64,000 nt of DNA from Coenobita brevimanus (Eukaryota > Arthropoda > Malacostraca > Decapoda > Coenobitidae): assembly GCA_032717465.1 (NCBI GenBank), contig JAVRFU010000150.1:48400-112399 (forward strand). Direction: 5' to 3'. The position numbers and the translations under genes are program-made. Shown here piece after piece: positions 21,301 to 29,759 of the stretch; position 1 is the first letter of the stretch; every line of letters begins with the position of its first letter. Below the pieces are notes generated by a model. The model was not told the origin of the DNA, did no database searches, and was given only the letters and a program-made list of their open reading frames with translations.

Positions 21301-22079
21301 GCTGGATCAATCCTGTCAGTACTGAACAAATGGATCTTGTTTGCTTGTCAAGTGGATGTGTGGCTCCAAAAGATATTGAAACAGACCTTCTCGAAGCAAG
21401 ACAATTAGGACAAAGAGCATATCAAAATTTCAGAGAGGAAAGGCTACAAAGCAGTCCACCAGTCAAGAAATTCCACGACCCTCTGCCCAAACTGAACCTG
21501 AAGACATTTGCCAACTTGAACAAGAAAAAGAAGACAAATAGCAACACTCCAAAGGAAGTAATCATGAAAGCTGACCGAAATCTATTTGCTCACATGGTAC
21601 TCATTGCTCAGAGCAGAAGTTTGAATCTGCAGGAGGTTTTTCAGTACCCACTAGGCCCTCTTCCATGGTCCCTAGCAACAGCAGATGGTAGCCTCAGAAA
21701 GACAAATAAAGCTGCACTGGCCAAAGAGCTACAGAAGAATGTCTGTCCAGCGGAATGTGTGCCAGGGAAAGCTGCTTGTCTTATTGATGGTATGGCCCTG
21801 ATCCAGAAAATAAGAGGCACCCATAAAACCTTTGCTGAAGTTGCTGACCATGCTCTTTCCATTGTAATTGCAGAAGGTGATGATTCTCCACGCATTGATG
21901 TTGTATTCGATGTGTACCAAGAAAATTCAATCAAAGCTGCTGAAAGAGTTCGGCGAGGTGAGTCTGAATCTACCCAGTTCAAGAGCATCTCACCTGGCCA
22001 TACCATCAAACAATGGAGAAAGTTCCTTGCCAGTTCCAGAAACAAGGAAAACCTAATCAAGGTCATCACAGATGAGTAG
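18327..22079 (+). CDS. Transposon protein, N-terminal 1250 codons: zinc modules, RNase H-like core, start of FEN1-like nuclease
   Basis: N-terminal Cys/His module with C37, H40, C44, then YHRKC (C97); second module CIIC (C146, C149) with C167. A long middle region holds a probable RNase H-like transposase core: PGWTGFN (599-605), VVVCDQAIY with D659, RLGAFH (H688), a long helical insertion with NINYARYVSCYYAEM (~855-875), and DQAVEETINR with E914/E915 as candidate third acidic residue. These assignments are by pattern, not alignment. The last ~110 residues open a FEN1/XPG-type nuclease: ACLIDGMALI (D1154, like the first FEN1 Asp) and VVFDVYQENSIKAAERVRRG (D1195 plus the basic arch residues). 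It ends at TAG (22077-22079); the same frame continues without interruption to 22847. ATG chosen as the first in frame. Confidence 0.82.
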   Translation: MESERTLDVSQASSYSGGDNAQDGPGPSTRAKTVPECIIHSSTCDEKLTLNLSCLRDMNSWSTLLKAAQIKKHLPILNTAQETPEGIIPKIHYHRKCRSLLTMKRDLQSKQSTEQASSDKEKFDRKRLQRRSMTVSEESRIYSKVCIICEKDKFMPGSRTRERLTQCVELRSDDTLRNTAISKQDSRILALLARALVAADGHYHRSYYRSYTRTRPQVIPIETDLEEHPCVMKESFQKLFAYIREDVFENPRVIKLTELTTKLTCWMLHEGVHKVEDSTKKHVRRYLETEFGESLHFVQDAKRKVLVYPDNLSRNALVKQNVILMDTVEDLESKCDIEGLFKKSAHLLHNSIRKHSVSISWPPLASELNNSSAFISGNLKGFLQHLIAGPQDEASLSPRIQRLIESVGQDIVYGVTRGQLKPPKHLMLPYATKDFTGSVELIRMINRLGHGVSYTQVEELETALCIQKLESQGDESVAIPEQLQPLIPTTLGWDNIDRLEETLSGGGTSHRVNGIAVQPRVYGPHPPRKALPKPVIKKRTLDANPIILPPYNAGERVGPPSRLHIALHYKEVVQQAQKNNLIWILARLHTASSQENPVPGWTGFNIATRDNEEVSQNTVAYLPTINAPATEMSTIHEVVIHSQKIRNTLELKSIVVVCDQAIYAKVTEILWKHKDTFSHIVPRLGAFHTICTLMAVIGKRFSDAGLQDLCIESGVIAEGSISGVLEGRKYNRAIRLHKLLYEALMRLVWREFPSWCEEHHSESAHHLQSLVVEIETMSANLCQTSFTELIQSPSFQVIAELFDKFKEHLRSKCGPLACFWMSYVEMVEIVLNFVRASREGDWHLHLAAIQAMIPWCFSYDNINYARYVSCYYAEMSHLPTENPDVYEYLKAGGLSIQLGTENTFGKVPVDQAVEETINRDTQTAGGTKGFSLKPAAVNLYYLTAEYHSSYLRTLKYALDMDQPNSMHKDLQKTRILKDEEDVKRLMEILDNSWINPVSTEQMDLVCLSSGCVAPKDIETDLLEARQLGQRAYQNFREERLQSSPPVKKFHDPLPKLNLKTFANLNKKKKTNSNTPKEVIMKADRNLFAHMVLIAQSRSLNLQEVFQYPLGPLPWSLATADGSLRKTNKAALAKELQKNVCPAECVPGKAACLIDGMALIQKIRGTHKTFAEVADHALSIVIAEGDDSPRIDVVFDVYQENSIKAAERVRRGESESTQFKSISPGHTIKQWRKFLASSRNKENLIKVITDE

Positions 22080-22847
22080 AAACATCCAAGACACCAGAGA
22101 CGGTTTGTTGGCAAAGTCATATATGTCACCTGTGGGGAAACCTGTTATCAACTGACTGAGCATGATTCCATGGTAGTGGATGGATTAAAGTCCACTCAAG
22201 AAGAAGCAGACACACGACTTCTTCTTCATGCTGCCCATGCAGCCTCACAGGGCTATACAGCAATGAAGGTTGTATCAGATGACACAGACGTTCTAGTGCT
22301 ATGTGTGGCCTTCTCTAGTGATATCCCAAGCAGCATCTATATAAAAAGTGGTACCAAAAACAGAGTAAAGTACATAGATGTTACCAAAGTTGCAGCCACA
22401 CTTGGACCAGACAACACAAAAGCACTTCTGGGTCTTCATGCCATGACGGGCTGCGACACTGTGAGTGCCTTTGCAGGAAAGGGGAAGGTCTCTGCTTTGA
22501 AACTAATGAAAGGTAACACAGAACACCGAGAGGCCCTGCAGAGGGTTGGAGAGGGCTGGAACCTAAGTCAGGAGCACTTTCAGAAGTTAGAGGCCTTCAC
22601 GTGTCACCTGTACAGTATCCAGGGAGCAACTAGAGTGGATGAGCTACGTTACCAAATCTTTTGTGCCAAGAAAGAAGAGGCTGAATCCTGGCAGCTACCA
22701 CCATGTAAATCTGCTCTGTATCAGCATTGTCAGCGTGCTATCAGGCAAGAGTGTGGAAGCAGTCATTGGAAAGATGCCCAACCATTCCTCCCCCAACAGG
22801 AAGAGGCTGGTATACAGAGAATGTGGATAACAATGACCAACTCATGA
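22080..22847 (+). CDS. Transposon protein, continuation after TAG: FEN1-like nuclease active site
   Basis: Same frame as the upstream segment. The 30 codons after the TAG read as coding (FVGKVIYVTCGETCYQL). From the Met at 22170: STQEEADTRLLLH (E12, D14), KVVSDDTDVLVLC (D38, D40), and LLGLHAMTGCDTVSAFAGKG (D96 in a helix-hairpin-like GCD...GKG). Together with D1154 and D1195 these match the seven carboxylates of FEN1 (human positions 34, 86, 158, 160, 179, 181, 233). The segment ends at a frame change near 22790-22800, within a C-rich run. A TAG where I expect Trp suggests a TGG-to-TAG change. Whether an intact protein can be made by readthrough or splicing is unknown. Confidence 0.8.
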   Translation, partial: KHPRHQRRFVGKVIYVTCGETCYQLTEHDSMVVDGLKSTQEEADTRLLLHAAHAASQGYTAMKVVSDDTDVLVLCVAFSSDIPSSIYIKSGTKNRVKYIDVTKVAATLGPDNTKALLGLHAMTGCDTVSAFAGKGKVSALKLMKGNTEHREALQRVGEGWNLSQEHFQKLEAFTCHLYSIQGATRVDELRYQIFCAKKEEAESWQLPPCKSALYQHCQRAIRQECGSSHWKDAQPFLPQQEEAGIQRMWITMTNS

Positions 22848-23068
22848 TTGATTGGTCTGATGTTCCTGCTACCCCTGAGGCTATTCTGGAACTACTCTCC
22901 TGCAAATGCTCACCCTCATGCAAGAATCCAACATGTCCATGTCTTGCGAATGGATTGCCTTGTACAGAACTCTGCAAGCTACAAACATGTAGCAACCAAA
23001 CACAAGTTGAGATTATGAATGACAACACTGAGGATAGCGATGATGAAGCACATGACGAATGGGTGTAA
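22790..23068 (+). CDS. Transposon protein, C-terminal CXC-like Cys-rich module
   Basis: A second frame takes over at about 22795 (PTGRGWYTENVDNNDQLMID), followed by CKCSPSCKNPTCPC and GLPCTELCKLQTC, a dense Cys pattern resembling tesmin/TSO1-type CXC zinc modules, then an acidic tail ending EAHDEWV. The frame change relative to 22080-22847 is present in both inverted-repeat arms, so it is older than the duplication. A short intron or a genuine frameshift could explain it. Confidence 0.75.
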   Translation, partial: PPTGRGWYTENVDNNDQLMIDWSDVPATPEAILELLSCKCSPSCKNPTCPCLANGLPCTELCKLQTCSNQTQVEIMNDNTEDSDDEAHDEWV

Positions 23069-23643
23069 TATTTTCAGAATTTCTTTTTAGTTTTTACCTA
23101 CATTCACTAGAATGAACACAAACAACAAGCAGATTACATACTTTTCAGATTATTTCAATGAAGTCTTTGCTTTGTCAAGTGCCAAATAGCCGGGTGTGGC
23201 TTGGTGCTGTAGGTATATCCATTGTAATAATAATTTGCTTAGTCTAAATGTTTAGTCTTCTATTCTTTCACTTATGAACCTTATGGACGGTCTAGGGAGA
23301 TATGTGTGACTGTATATTGTAAAGTAGGTAGCCATTTTGACTGATTATTATTTTCATATGTATTCAAACTGATAATTGTATAATTTTTGTATTATGGTGA
23401 TAATTTGATGTATATTTCATACACAAGGTATTTACAGTTCTCATACCAGAAGCAGTTTTGTTACACAAGTTTGTTTTATAGATAAATGTGTTATATATTG
23501 TGTTATATATTGTTATATAGATAAATGTGATTGAATACTTTCAGTATTAAAGGTTTGAAGGATTATTTTGTAACTCTACTGATCATTACTTACCATACAC
23601 CCACACCGCCTCGGAAAAGTTTGATTATCGGTACCATTGAAAA
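23069..23643 (+). other. 3' non-coding part of the transposon
   Basis: AT-rich, with GATAAATGTG repeated around 23480-23530. No frame is supported. Presumably the transcript 3' end lies here. Confidence 0.45.
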
Positions 23644-23791
23644 GTGGCTCTTTATGAATAAAAAGCTACTGCTTTCGAAGTGCTATCATACAAAAATGAA
23701 AAGTAGAGACATATTGCTATTTTAAAATGCACGACAGAAATTGCCCCGCCAGATGGTACCGATGGTCAAATTTCTGGGACCAGGCTCAAGG
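23644..23791 (-). repeat. Right terminal inverted repeat
   Basis: In reverse complement it begins CCTTGAGCCTGGTC, has a ~15-base insertion relative to the left end, then ATCGGTACCATCTGG and CGGGGCAA, and an inner block matching the left end around AGTAGCTTTTTAT. A second GGTACC word lies just inside. Confidence 0.85.
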
Positions 23792-25462
23792 CCTAAAGCT
23801 AGTACATTCATACTTATCACCCTTGCCTTTATACAACGGCACCACACAAGCACTTGCCCAGTCAATTGGCACCATACCTTTCTCAAAGCACACATTCAAC
23901 AATCTTACTAACCAGTCAACAATAGTCACTCCACCACCCTTCAAGCATTCCACAGCACACCCATCCATACCTGCAGCTTTCCCTGTTTTCATCTCCTTTA
24001 CTGCCTTCTCCACTTCCTCCTTCATGATCATAGAATCATTCAACTCTCCCAACACATTTATTCCTTGCACCCTTCCATCAGCCACAATCTCAGCCACCCT
24101 TTCCTCCTCTACATTTAACAATCGTTCAAAATACTCTGCCCATCTCTTCCTTACTGCATCCATCTCAATTAACATCCTTCCATCCTCTGCTTTTACTCGT
24201 TCTCCCTTCCCAGACTCTCCCTTTCGCACCCTTTTCACCTCCTCCCAAGACATTTTCTTATTCTGTTGAAAATTCTCTGTCAGCCGCCTACCCCACCTCT
24301 CATCTGCTGCCACTTTAGCATCACGCACAGCCCTTCTTGCTCTATTCCTCTTTTCCTTATGCCTTTCATATGACATCTCATACTTCCTCTGCAGCCACAC
24401 TTCATATGCACGTCTCTTCTCAGCCACAGCCATACTTACTTCCTCGCACCACCATTCACTTCCTTTTCTTACACCACCACCCACACGTCTCACACCACAC
24501 ACCTCTTCTGCATGCCCCACCACAGCACTCTTGAACAACTGTCATTCCTCCTCCACGCTGCCATTTCCCCGATCTTTCACTGCGTTCCACTCATCTTTCA
24601 ATTTCTCCTGATACTCTATCTTTTTCTCTCTTTTATCCAACTCACTCACTTTCAAAACCTCCCTGCCACACCTAACCCTCCTAGCTCTCACCCATCTCTT
24701 ACCTTCTCTTAACTTTTCCTCCACCAGGTAGTGGTCAGACATACCTCCACCCTCCCCTCTCAGAACTCTCACATCCAACAATCTTCCTATTACATTCCTA
24801 GACACAACCACATAGTCCATCAAGGCTCTATCAACAACCCTTTCACCCTCCTGTCTCACCCATGTATACTTATAAATATCTTTCTTCTCAAACAGCGTAT
24901 TCCCAATCAACATCTCTCGCTCAACACACATCGCTATCATTCGTTCCCCATTTTCATTTCTTCCAGGCACACCATGCATACCAACTACGCCTTCAACTGC
25001 TACATTTCCCACTCTAGCATTCAGATCTCCCATCATTACCACATTCACATTTGCTCCAAAACTCTGCAGACACTCATCAACATAATTCCAGAAAGACTCC
25101 CTCTCTTGTTCATCCATTTCACTACCAGGCCCATATGCACTCACAAACACCCACAACTCACGTTCAAATTTCGCTTTCACCCACATCAGTCTTGATGACA
25201 CCTCCTTCCATTCAATCACACATTGCTGTACTTCTGGACTCACTAACAAGGCCACACCTTCTCTTGCCCTTCCTCTATCAACACCTGACAATCTTCCATT
25301 CACACTTCCAAACATAGATTCCCCCTTCCCTTTCATCTTCGTTTCATTCAAAGCTAACACATCCAACTTTCTTCTCACAAACATTTTTCTTAAATTTTTA
25401 TATGTACTAGTATATAGATGCAGTATATTCAAGTGTGAAGTAATCCCCACATAGAATAACAA
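23792..25462 (-). pseudogene. RTE-B LINE, 5' segment (endonuclease and RT fingers)
   Basis: Minus strand. The segment 25462-24542 is the APE-type endonuclease: LALNETKMKGKG, VMMGDLNARVG and GGMSDHYLV. It ends EEE then TGA, and the same frame goes on as QLFKSAVVGHAEE (24538-23786) through a basic linker, LNVEEERVAEI, GKAAGMDGCAVECLK and VVPLYKGKGDKYECTSF, where the 5.9 kb transposon cuts in. Apart from the single TGA the frame is open over ~550 codons. The N-terminus before LRKMFVRRK (about 25396) is probably read through from flanking sequence. Confidence 0.9.
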
Positions 25463-26430
25463 TGAATGTGATTCATGTCAGAATTACTTCATGTGCAATA
25501 CAACTAGTGTTTTATACTTCACATGAAATACATCGTGTTTTTTTTAACCATACGAAGGTTATTTGTCATTGTTATAGTGGCTGTACCTAGTGAGTGAGAG
25601 CAATACAAAGCATGAATATCACCAAATGTAGTTTGTTTATCTGCTCACCATCCTCCCTCCTTCCCCTTAAAAATAAATAAAAGCTACATTCTCATCAGTG
25701 TAGAAGGCTAACTTACACCTCTTCCTTACCAGTCAATTTCCACAAATGGCATGTTATGAAAGTCAGCCAAGGGAATTTAATAAATTCTATTATTGCTGCC
25801 TCTATAAAACTACATTCAACTAAGGATGACTTTTTGAACTGGAAGAGCTGGATATAGTTTTCATTAACCCCTTCATTACTTGGGAATTTTCTTGAGTATA
25901 TCTGTCTTGCAGTCACAAGAATAAAAGATGTCCTCAGACTGAACAGGTTACCAATCTCCTGTGTGCTATTTATGCATTATTAGTCCACAAAAAATAAATA
26001 CAAAGACAAATATTATATGAGAATATTATGGTAAGGAAGAGATGCTAGAAAGTCTCATTAGCTGATGGAATACAACATGTAGTTTGCTTACCTCCACACT
26101 GCCCTCCAACCTTCTCCATATACCGTACACCCTGCAGGCCCCACCACACTGCACTAAATACTCCTTGACCTTGAATCAGCATTAAGCACATCTTGACTGC
26201 TGCTGTTGCAATTGAGTGCTCCCTGGCTAGACACCTGTAGAGTAAGGATGAACTTCAGCACTTTTTAGTACATCACACTGACTATGAGGTCCCCACACTC
26301 TCAAAATGAAATGAAATATTTTAAGAGCTATTGCCTCTGTACATACTAGCAGCAACATACATTTGAAATTTAATAAAAAGAGGTACATTACTACTGTAGA
26401 GTAATATTTATGGTTTGCTCCTATCATCTG
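25463..26430. other. Non-coding, contains a hairpin repeat
   Basis: No supported gene; mostly AT-rich unique-looking sequence. A dispersed hairpin repeat lies at 25780-25925 (separate entry). Confidence 0.5.
25780..25925 (+). repeat. Dispersed hairpin repeat, copy B
   Basis: Contains CTTTTTGAACTGGAAGAG, TAGTTTTCATTAACCCCTTC and TCTTGAGTATATCTG. It aligns with 29760-29885 and 39133-39262. The two halves are partly self-complementary, as in a foldback or MITE-like element. Confidence 0.55.
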
Positions 26431-26454
26431 TCAATTTATTATTCATCCTTTGAG

Positions 26455-26840
26455 TGATGACTGTTTGCCTCTTTCATATTACCAATCAAAAACACTCTCT
26501 CATTCCTTCCAAACTTTTCCATGCACACTTCCACATTTGTCCAGAACTCTTCTCTCACTCTGCTTGCACGATCTTGTGTTGGTGCATACACGCACACAAT
26601 TTCCCACATTTGTATTCCAACATTCAATCTAACCCACACAATCTTTGAGCCAACTGATCCGTACTCTCTTATGTTCTTCAATCTTTTACTCACAACAATA
26701 CACACTCCTTCTTTTGCCCTCTCATTCTCACCTACTGCTGCACATAGTTCCCATCCATACCCCCATTGTCTCTCACTCTCATCTCTTCATTTAGTTTCAG
26801 TTATTCCACATACATCCATTTTAGCACACTCAAGCACCTG
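26455..26840 (-). pseudogene. RTE-A copy 4, inverted endonuclease segment
   Basis: Minus strand carries part of the RTE-A endonuclease: AKMDVCGITETK, VCIVVSKRLKNIREYGSVGS, VCVYAPTQDRASRVREEF and FLIGNM (GDMN altered to GNM). It abuts the plus-strand RT segment at about 26841, so the two halves of one insertion point in opposite directions. Confidence 0.85.
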
Positions 26841-27485
26841 ACGGAGTTAAGGAAATAACAGAGGAATTAGTTGGAGAAGAACAGGGAGGCTTTAGGAAGG
26901 GAAGAGGTTGTGTAGATCAGATATTTATTCTTAGATCTTTAGTGGAAAAGTTTCTAAAGAAGGGAAAGAAGTTGTAGGCGGCCTTTATGCATTTGGAAAA
27001 AGCATATGATAAAGTGGATAGACAAGGATTGTGGAAAGTATTATGAATATATTGAGTAGCTGGGAGGTTGTTGAATGCTGTGAAGAGTATGTATGAGGGT
27101 GCTAAGGCTGCAGTGCATGTGGATGGTGAACTGAGTGAATTTTTCTCTTTGAAGGTTGGGTTGAAACAGAGAGTGTCATGTCTCCATGGTTGTTCAATCT
27201 GTACATGAATGGGGTTATAAAAGAGATACAAGGTAGGGCAGTGGATGTTGGAGTGACCCTAGTGAGAGAGGGTAGTCTCTGGAAACTCCCTGTACTGTTG
27301 TTTGCAGATGTTAAGCGAAGATGAAGGGGAGCTGCAAGGCTTGGTCGACGAGTTTTGGAGAGTGTGTAAGAAACGGAATTTAAAGGTGAATGTAGGGAAA
27401 AGTAAAGTTATGGTCATCAAGAGAAGTGAAGTCAGTGATTGTACAGTGAGGTTGGATGATGAGGAAATGGAAAATGTGAGTACAT
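26841..27485 (+). pseudogene. RTE-A copy 4, RT segment
   Basis: Plus strand from VKEITEELVGEEQGGFRKG through AFMHLEKAYDKVDRQG (palm Asp replaced by His), the VMSPWLFNLYMNG-like region, and a deleted FADD box (bases around 27305-27312 are missing) to LDDEEMENVST. It is cut off at GTGAGTAC by SINE-G. Multiple frame changes. Confidence 0.87.
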
Positions 27486-27862
27486 GGTGGTAGGTGGTGG
27501 CGACCATCATCCACTCACTTGATGTAGTGCTGCCTACTTCTTCCTTAGCCTTTATCATTCTTTTTCTGTGCCTGTCCTCCTCTCTTCCTATTTCTCCCAT
27601 CTTTCCTGTCACTTCTTATTGCTCTTCTTTCCTTTACAGGTAGCTTTACATTGAGTGACAAGCCAAATGGTTTCCTGTAAGCCAAGAAACCATTTACAAC
27701 GCTGGGTGGTAACCATATAACCAAATCATACGTGCTCCCTACATGTCAGCAATTGGGTTGGTGGAGGGTTAGTGCCCCACCCCATAAAACAAATAAGTCA
27801 AAGTCAAATGGCCACCCCTTAGGGGATTATGGCATCTGGCAATAGATAGATAGATAGATAGA
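27486..27862 (+). mobile_element. SINE-G, full-length copy
   Basis: About 377 bp: GGTGGTAGGTGGTGGCGACC head, pyrimidine-rich block ending TTTCCTTTACAG, core with AAACCATTTACAACGCTGGG and GGTAACCATATAACC, GGGTTGGTGGAGGGTTAGTG segment, then GGCCACCCCTTAGGGGATTA, GGCATCTGGCAATA and a GATA tail. No A/B boxes are recognised, so the promoter type is unknown. Its 3' ~45 bp equals the RTE-A terminus. Confidence 0.88.
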
Positions 27863-27998
27863 AGATTTCACATGCAGATTACATCAGGTTGCAGGGGTTA
27901 AGGCCACTTGCACAGTTATAGCTTTTGTAAAGATGCAAATCAACGAAACTTTCACTCCTCACTTTCCATTTCCAGTCACCTTTGGCAGTGATGTTAGT

Positions 27999-28137
27999 GA
28001 TCGCTTCCATGCTCACTTCCCTGTTTCTTATCACTGGTTTCAAGGAACCAGCAACCATTCTTCCTTGTTGTACCCTTTCAAGCACTTCACCCTCCAAACT
28101 TCCATCCTTACTCATCACACTACCCAAGTACTTAAAT
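27999..28137 (-). pseudogene. RTE-A fragment, displaced 3' continuation of copy 4
   Basis: Minus strand reads TTTAAGTACTTGGGTAGTG and encodes MSKDGSLEGEVLERVQQGR, VAGSLKPVIRNREVSME. It starts exactly at the RTE position where the plus-strand copy 4 stops (GTGAGTAC), and it sits directly at the tail of the next SINE-G. Confidence 0.82.
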
Positions 28138-28513
28138 CTATCTCTCTGTCTGTCTATTGCCAGATGCCATAATCCCGTAAGGGGTGGCCATTTGACTTTG
28201 AGTTATTTGTTTTACGGGGAGGGGCACTAACCCTCCACCAACCCACTTGCTGACACGTAGGGAGCACGTATGCTTTGGTTATATGGTTACCACCCAGCGT
28301 TGTAAATGGTTTCTTGGCTTACAGGAAACCATTTGGCTTGTCATTCAATGTAAAGCCACCTGTAAAGGAAAGAAAAGTGATAAGAAGTGACAGGAAAGAT
28401 GAGAGAAATAGGAAGAGAGGAGGGTAGGCACAGAAAAAGAATGATAAAGGCTAAGGAAGAAATAGGCAGCACTACATCAAATTAGTGGATGATGGTCGTC
28501 ACCACCTACCACC
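28138..28513 (-). mobile_element. SINE-G, full-length copy, inverted
   Basis: Same structure as 27486-27862 on the opposite strand, with a CAGACAGAGAGA-type variant tail next to RTE-A sequence and head GGTGGTAGGTGGTGACGACC at 28513. The two copies form an inverted pair about 275 bp apart. Confidence 0.88.
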
Positions 28514-29190
28514 AATGAGATTAATGCTACAGTACTTTTTGTATGTTCTTCACTGAGAATATGTACATAAGAGTACTGGATCCCATCATAAACCACTCTG
28601 CTTACACTTCAAGTTTAACTAAGTGACCAAACTATCTATTAACCTTACAACAGATGTTGCTAACAACAGTTATTCAAAAGAAATCAATTATGTGTAATGA
28701 GATATATACCGTAATGGAACCATATGAATGTTTAGTTTCGACTTGGACTTTGTGTACTTGGGGCTGTTCCCTGTCTCATGATTCGATGGCAACATCAAGT
28801 CTGTATAGCCATGCATTACATTTGCCATTTATAATTATCACATCTCACTGTCTTCCCCAGCATTTCACTGTACACTCATCTTCACTCTCACCTTTTGGAA
28901 TTTACTTCACCTTACAGTAAATTGGTTGTTCACTGGTGCTGGCTTTATCCACCAGGGGCCAATCAGTTAGTGCTTTTGAGTGTACTATCAGCAGCAAAAG
29001 TATCTATGTCCCTCCTACTTTTTCCTCCATGGACTCAAAAAGTAATCTGGTGAATTTAAAAGCAAATGACACTGATTACAGTAATCCACGGTCAAATAAA
29101 GTGATCAGTGTCAGAGGTTGTGGATTCATGCCAGCTGACTTAAAAACAGGAGAGGTTTTAGGACTTTTGCTGCACACTGTACATGTATTA
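28514..29190. other. No gene recognised
   Basis: Open frames such as 28936-29226 (plus) show no domain or motif I can name and no clear splice context. Probably intronic or intergenic sequence downstream of the GT31 exon. Confidence 0.4.
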
Positions 29191-29197
29191 CAATCAA

Positions 29198-29735
29198 TCA
29201 ATCATGAGTTTCAAGTGTATGATTAGTAGATGGCACAAGCCCTTGGTAATATAGGATGTTGGACCAAACAAGTGCAGAAGCTGCTCTTCCCAGCCACTTG
29301 TCTAGCTCTAAGATCATGAGGTCCTTTTTATTAAAGCTGTTTTTTAAACTACGTGGTCGCCAGGGAAAATAGTCATTGATGTGTTTGATGTGGTTGGTCC
29401 AGCCTAGTTGTGTCGGTAGCAGGCCAGTGTAATAAGTATCCTCTATACGAAAAGGTCTTTTCTTACTCGCTGCATTATACAAAGGAGCCACAAGATTCCT
29501 TGGAATGATGTAGCCAGGGCTCATGCAGTAGGGTGGGTAGTGAGAATGTGGGTACTCTGCCCAAGTCACCCTCCATTTAACTCTATGACAGTTGGCTCGA
29601 CATGGCTTAGCTCGCCCTCTCCGTCGGCACAGAAGTTGCTTTCGTGTGTGGTTGCTCTGCATGTCATATGTCCTCAGATACCTCTGCTGGTCCTCATGGT
29701 GGGAGTGTGGCGTAGAGTGGCATCACATCATCACC
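29198..29735 (-). CDS. Beta-1,3-glycosyltransferase (GT31) C-terminal exon
   Basis: The clearest host-gene piece. GT31 enzymes transfer galactose or N-acetylglucosamine in beta-1,3 linkage in the Golgi lumen. Within the 154 residues after the Met at 29662 are WAEYPHSHYPPYC (YPPYC at 42-46), MSPGYIIPRNLVAPLYNAAS, and FRIEDTYYTGLL (EDTYYTG at 74-80), the family's conserved acceptor/catalytic-loop blocks in the correct order and spacing. The stop is at 29198. The frame stays open upstream of the Met (YLRTYDM) to about 29735, so the true exon start is uncertain; the N-terminal transmembrane anchor and the DxD region must lie in other exons outside this window or unrecognised. The mirror copy (49085-49624) is broken. 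Confidence 0.82.
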
Positions 29736-29759
29736 AGCACACCCCTGCTTCTCACTTCC

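Larger units (their letters stand above)
17902..23791 (+). mobile_element. 5.9-kb TIR DNA transposon, Academ-like with FEN1/XPG nuclease
   Basis: Seen: both ends begin CCWTGAGCCTGG and share ATCGGTACCATCTGG followed by YGGGGCAA, and further in TATGATAGCA and AGTAGCTTTTTAT, giving imperfect inverted repeats of about 140-150 bp. The flanks carry CCTAAAGTAGT (17891-17901) and CCTAAAGCTAGT (23792-23803), an 11/12-bp target duplication inside RTE-B; removing the element and one repeat makes RTE-B contiguous (CTSF joined to RGIS). Inside is one long coding region (18327-23068). Known (recall): Academ-superfamily transposons combine a DDE/D transposase with an XPG-type nuclease in one lineage and a helicase in another, with target duplications near this length. 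Inferred: this is a member of the nuclease lineage. Superfamily name uncertain; transposon nature well supported. Confidence 0.85.

Noticed and set aside
28936..29226. 96-codon plus-strand frame
   Set aside because: No recognisable motif, no splice or promoter context. Conserved in the mirror arm only because the whole arm is.
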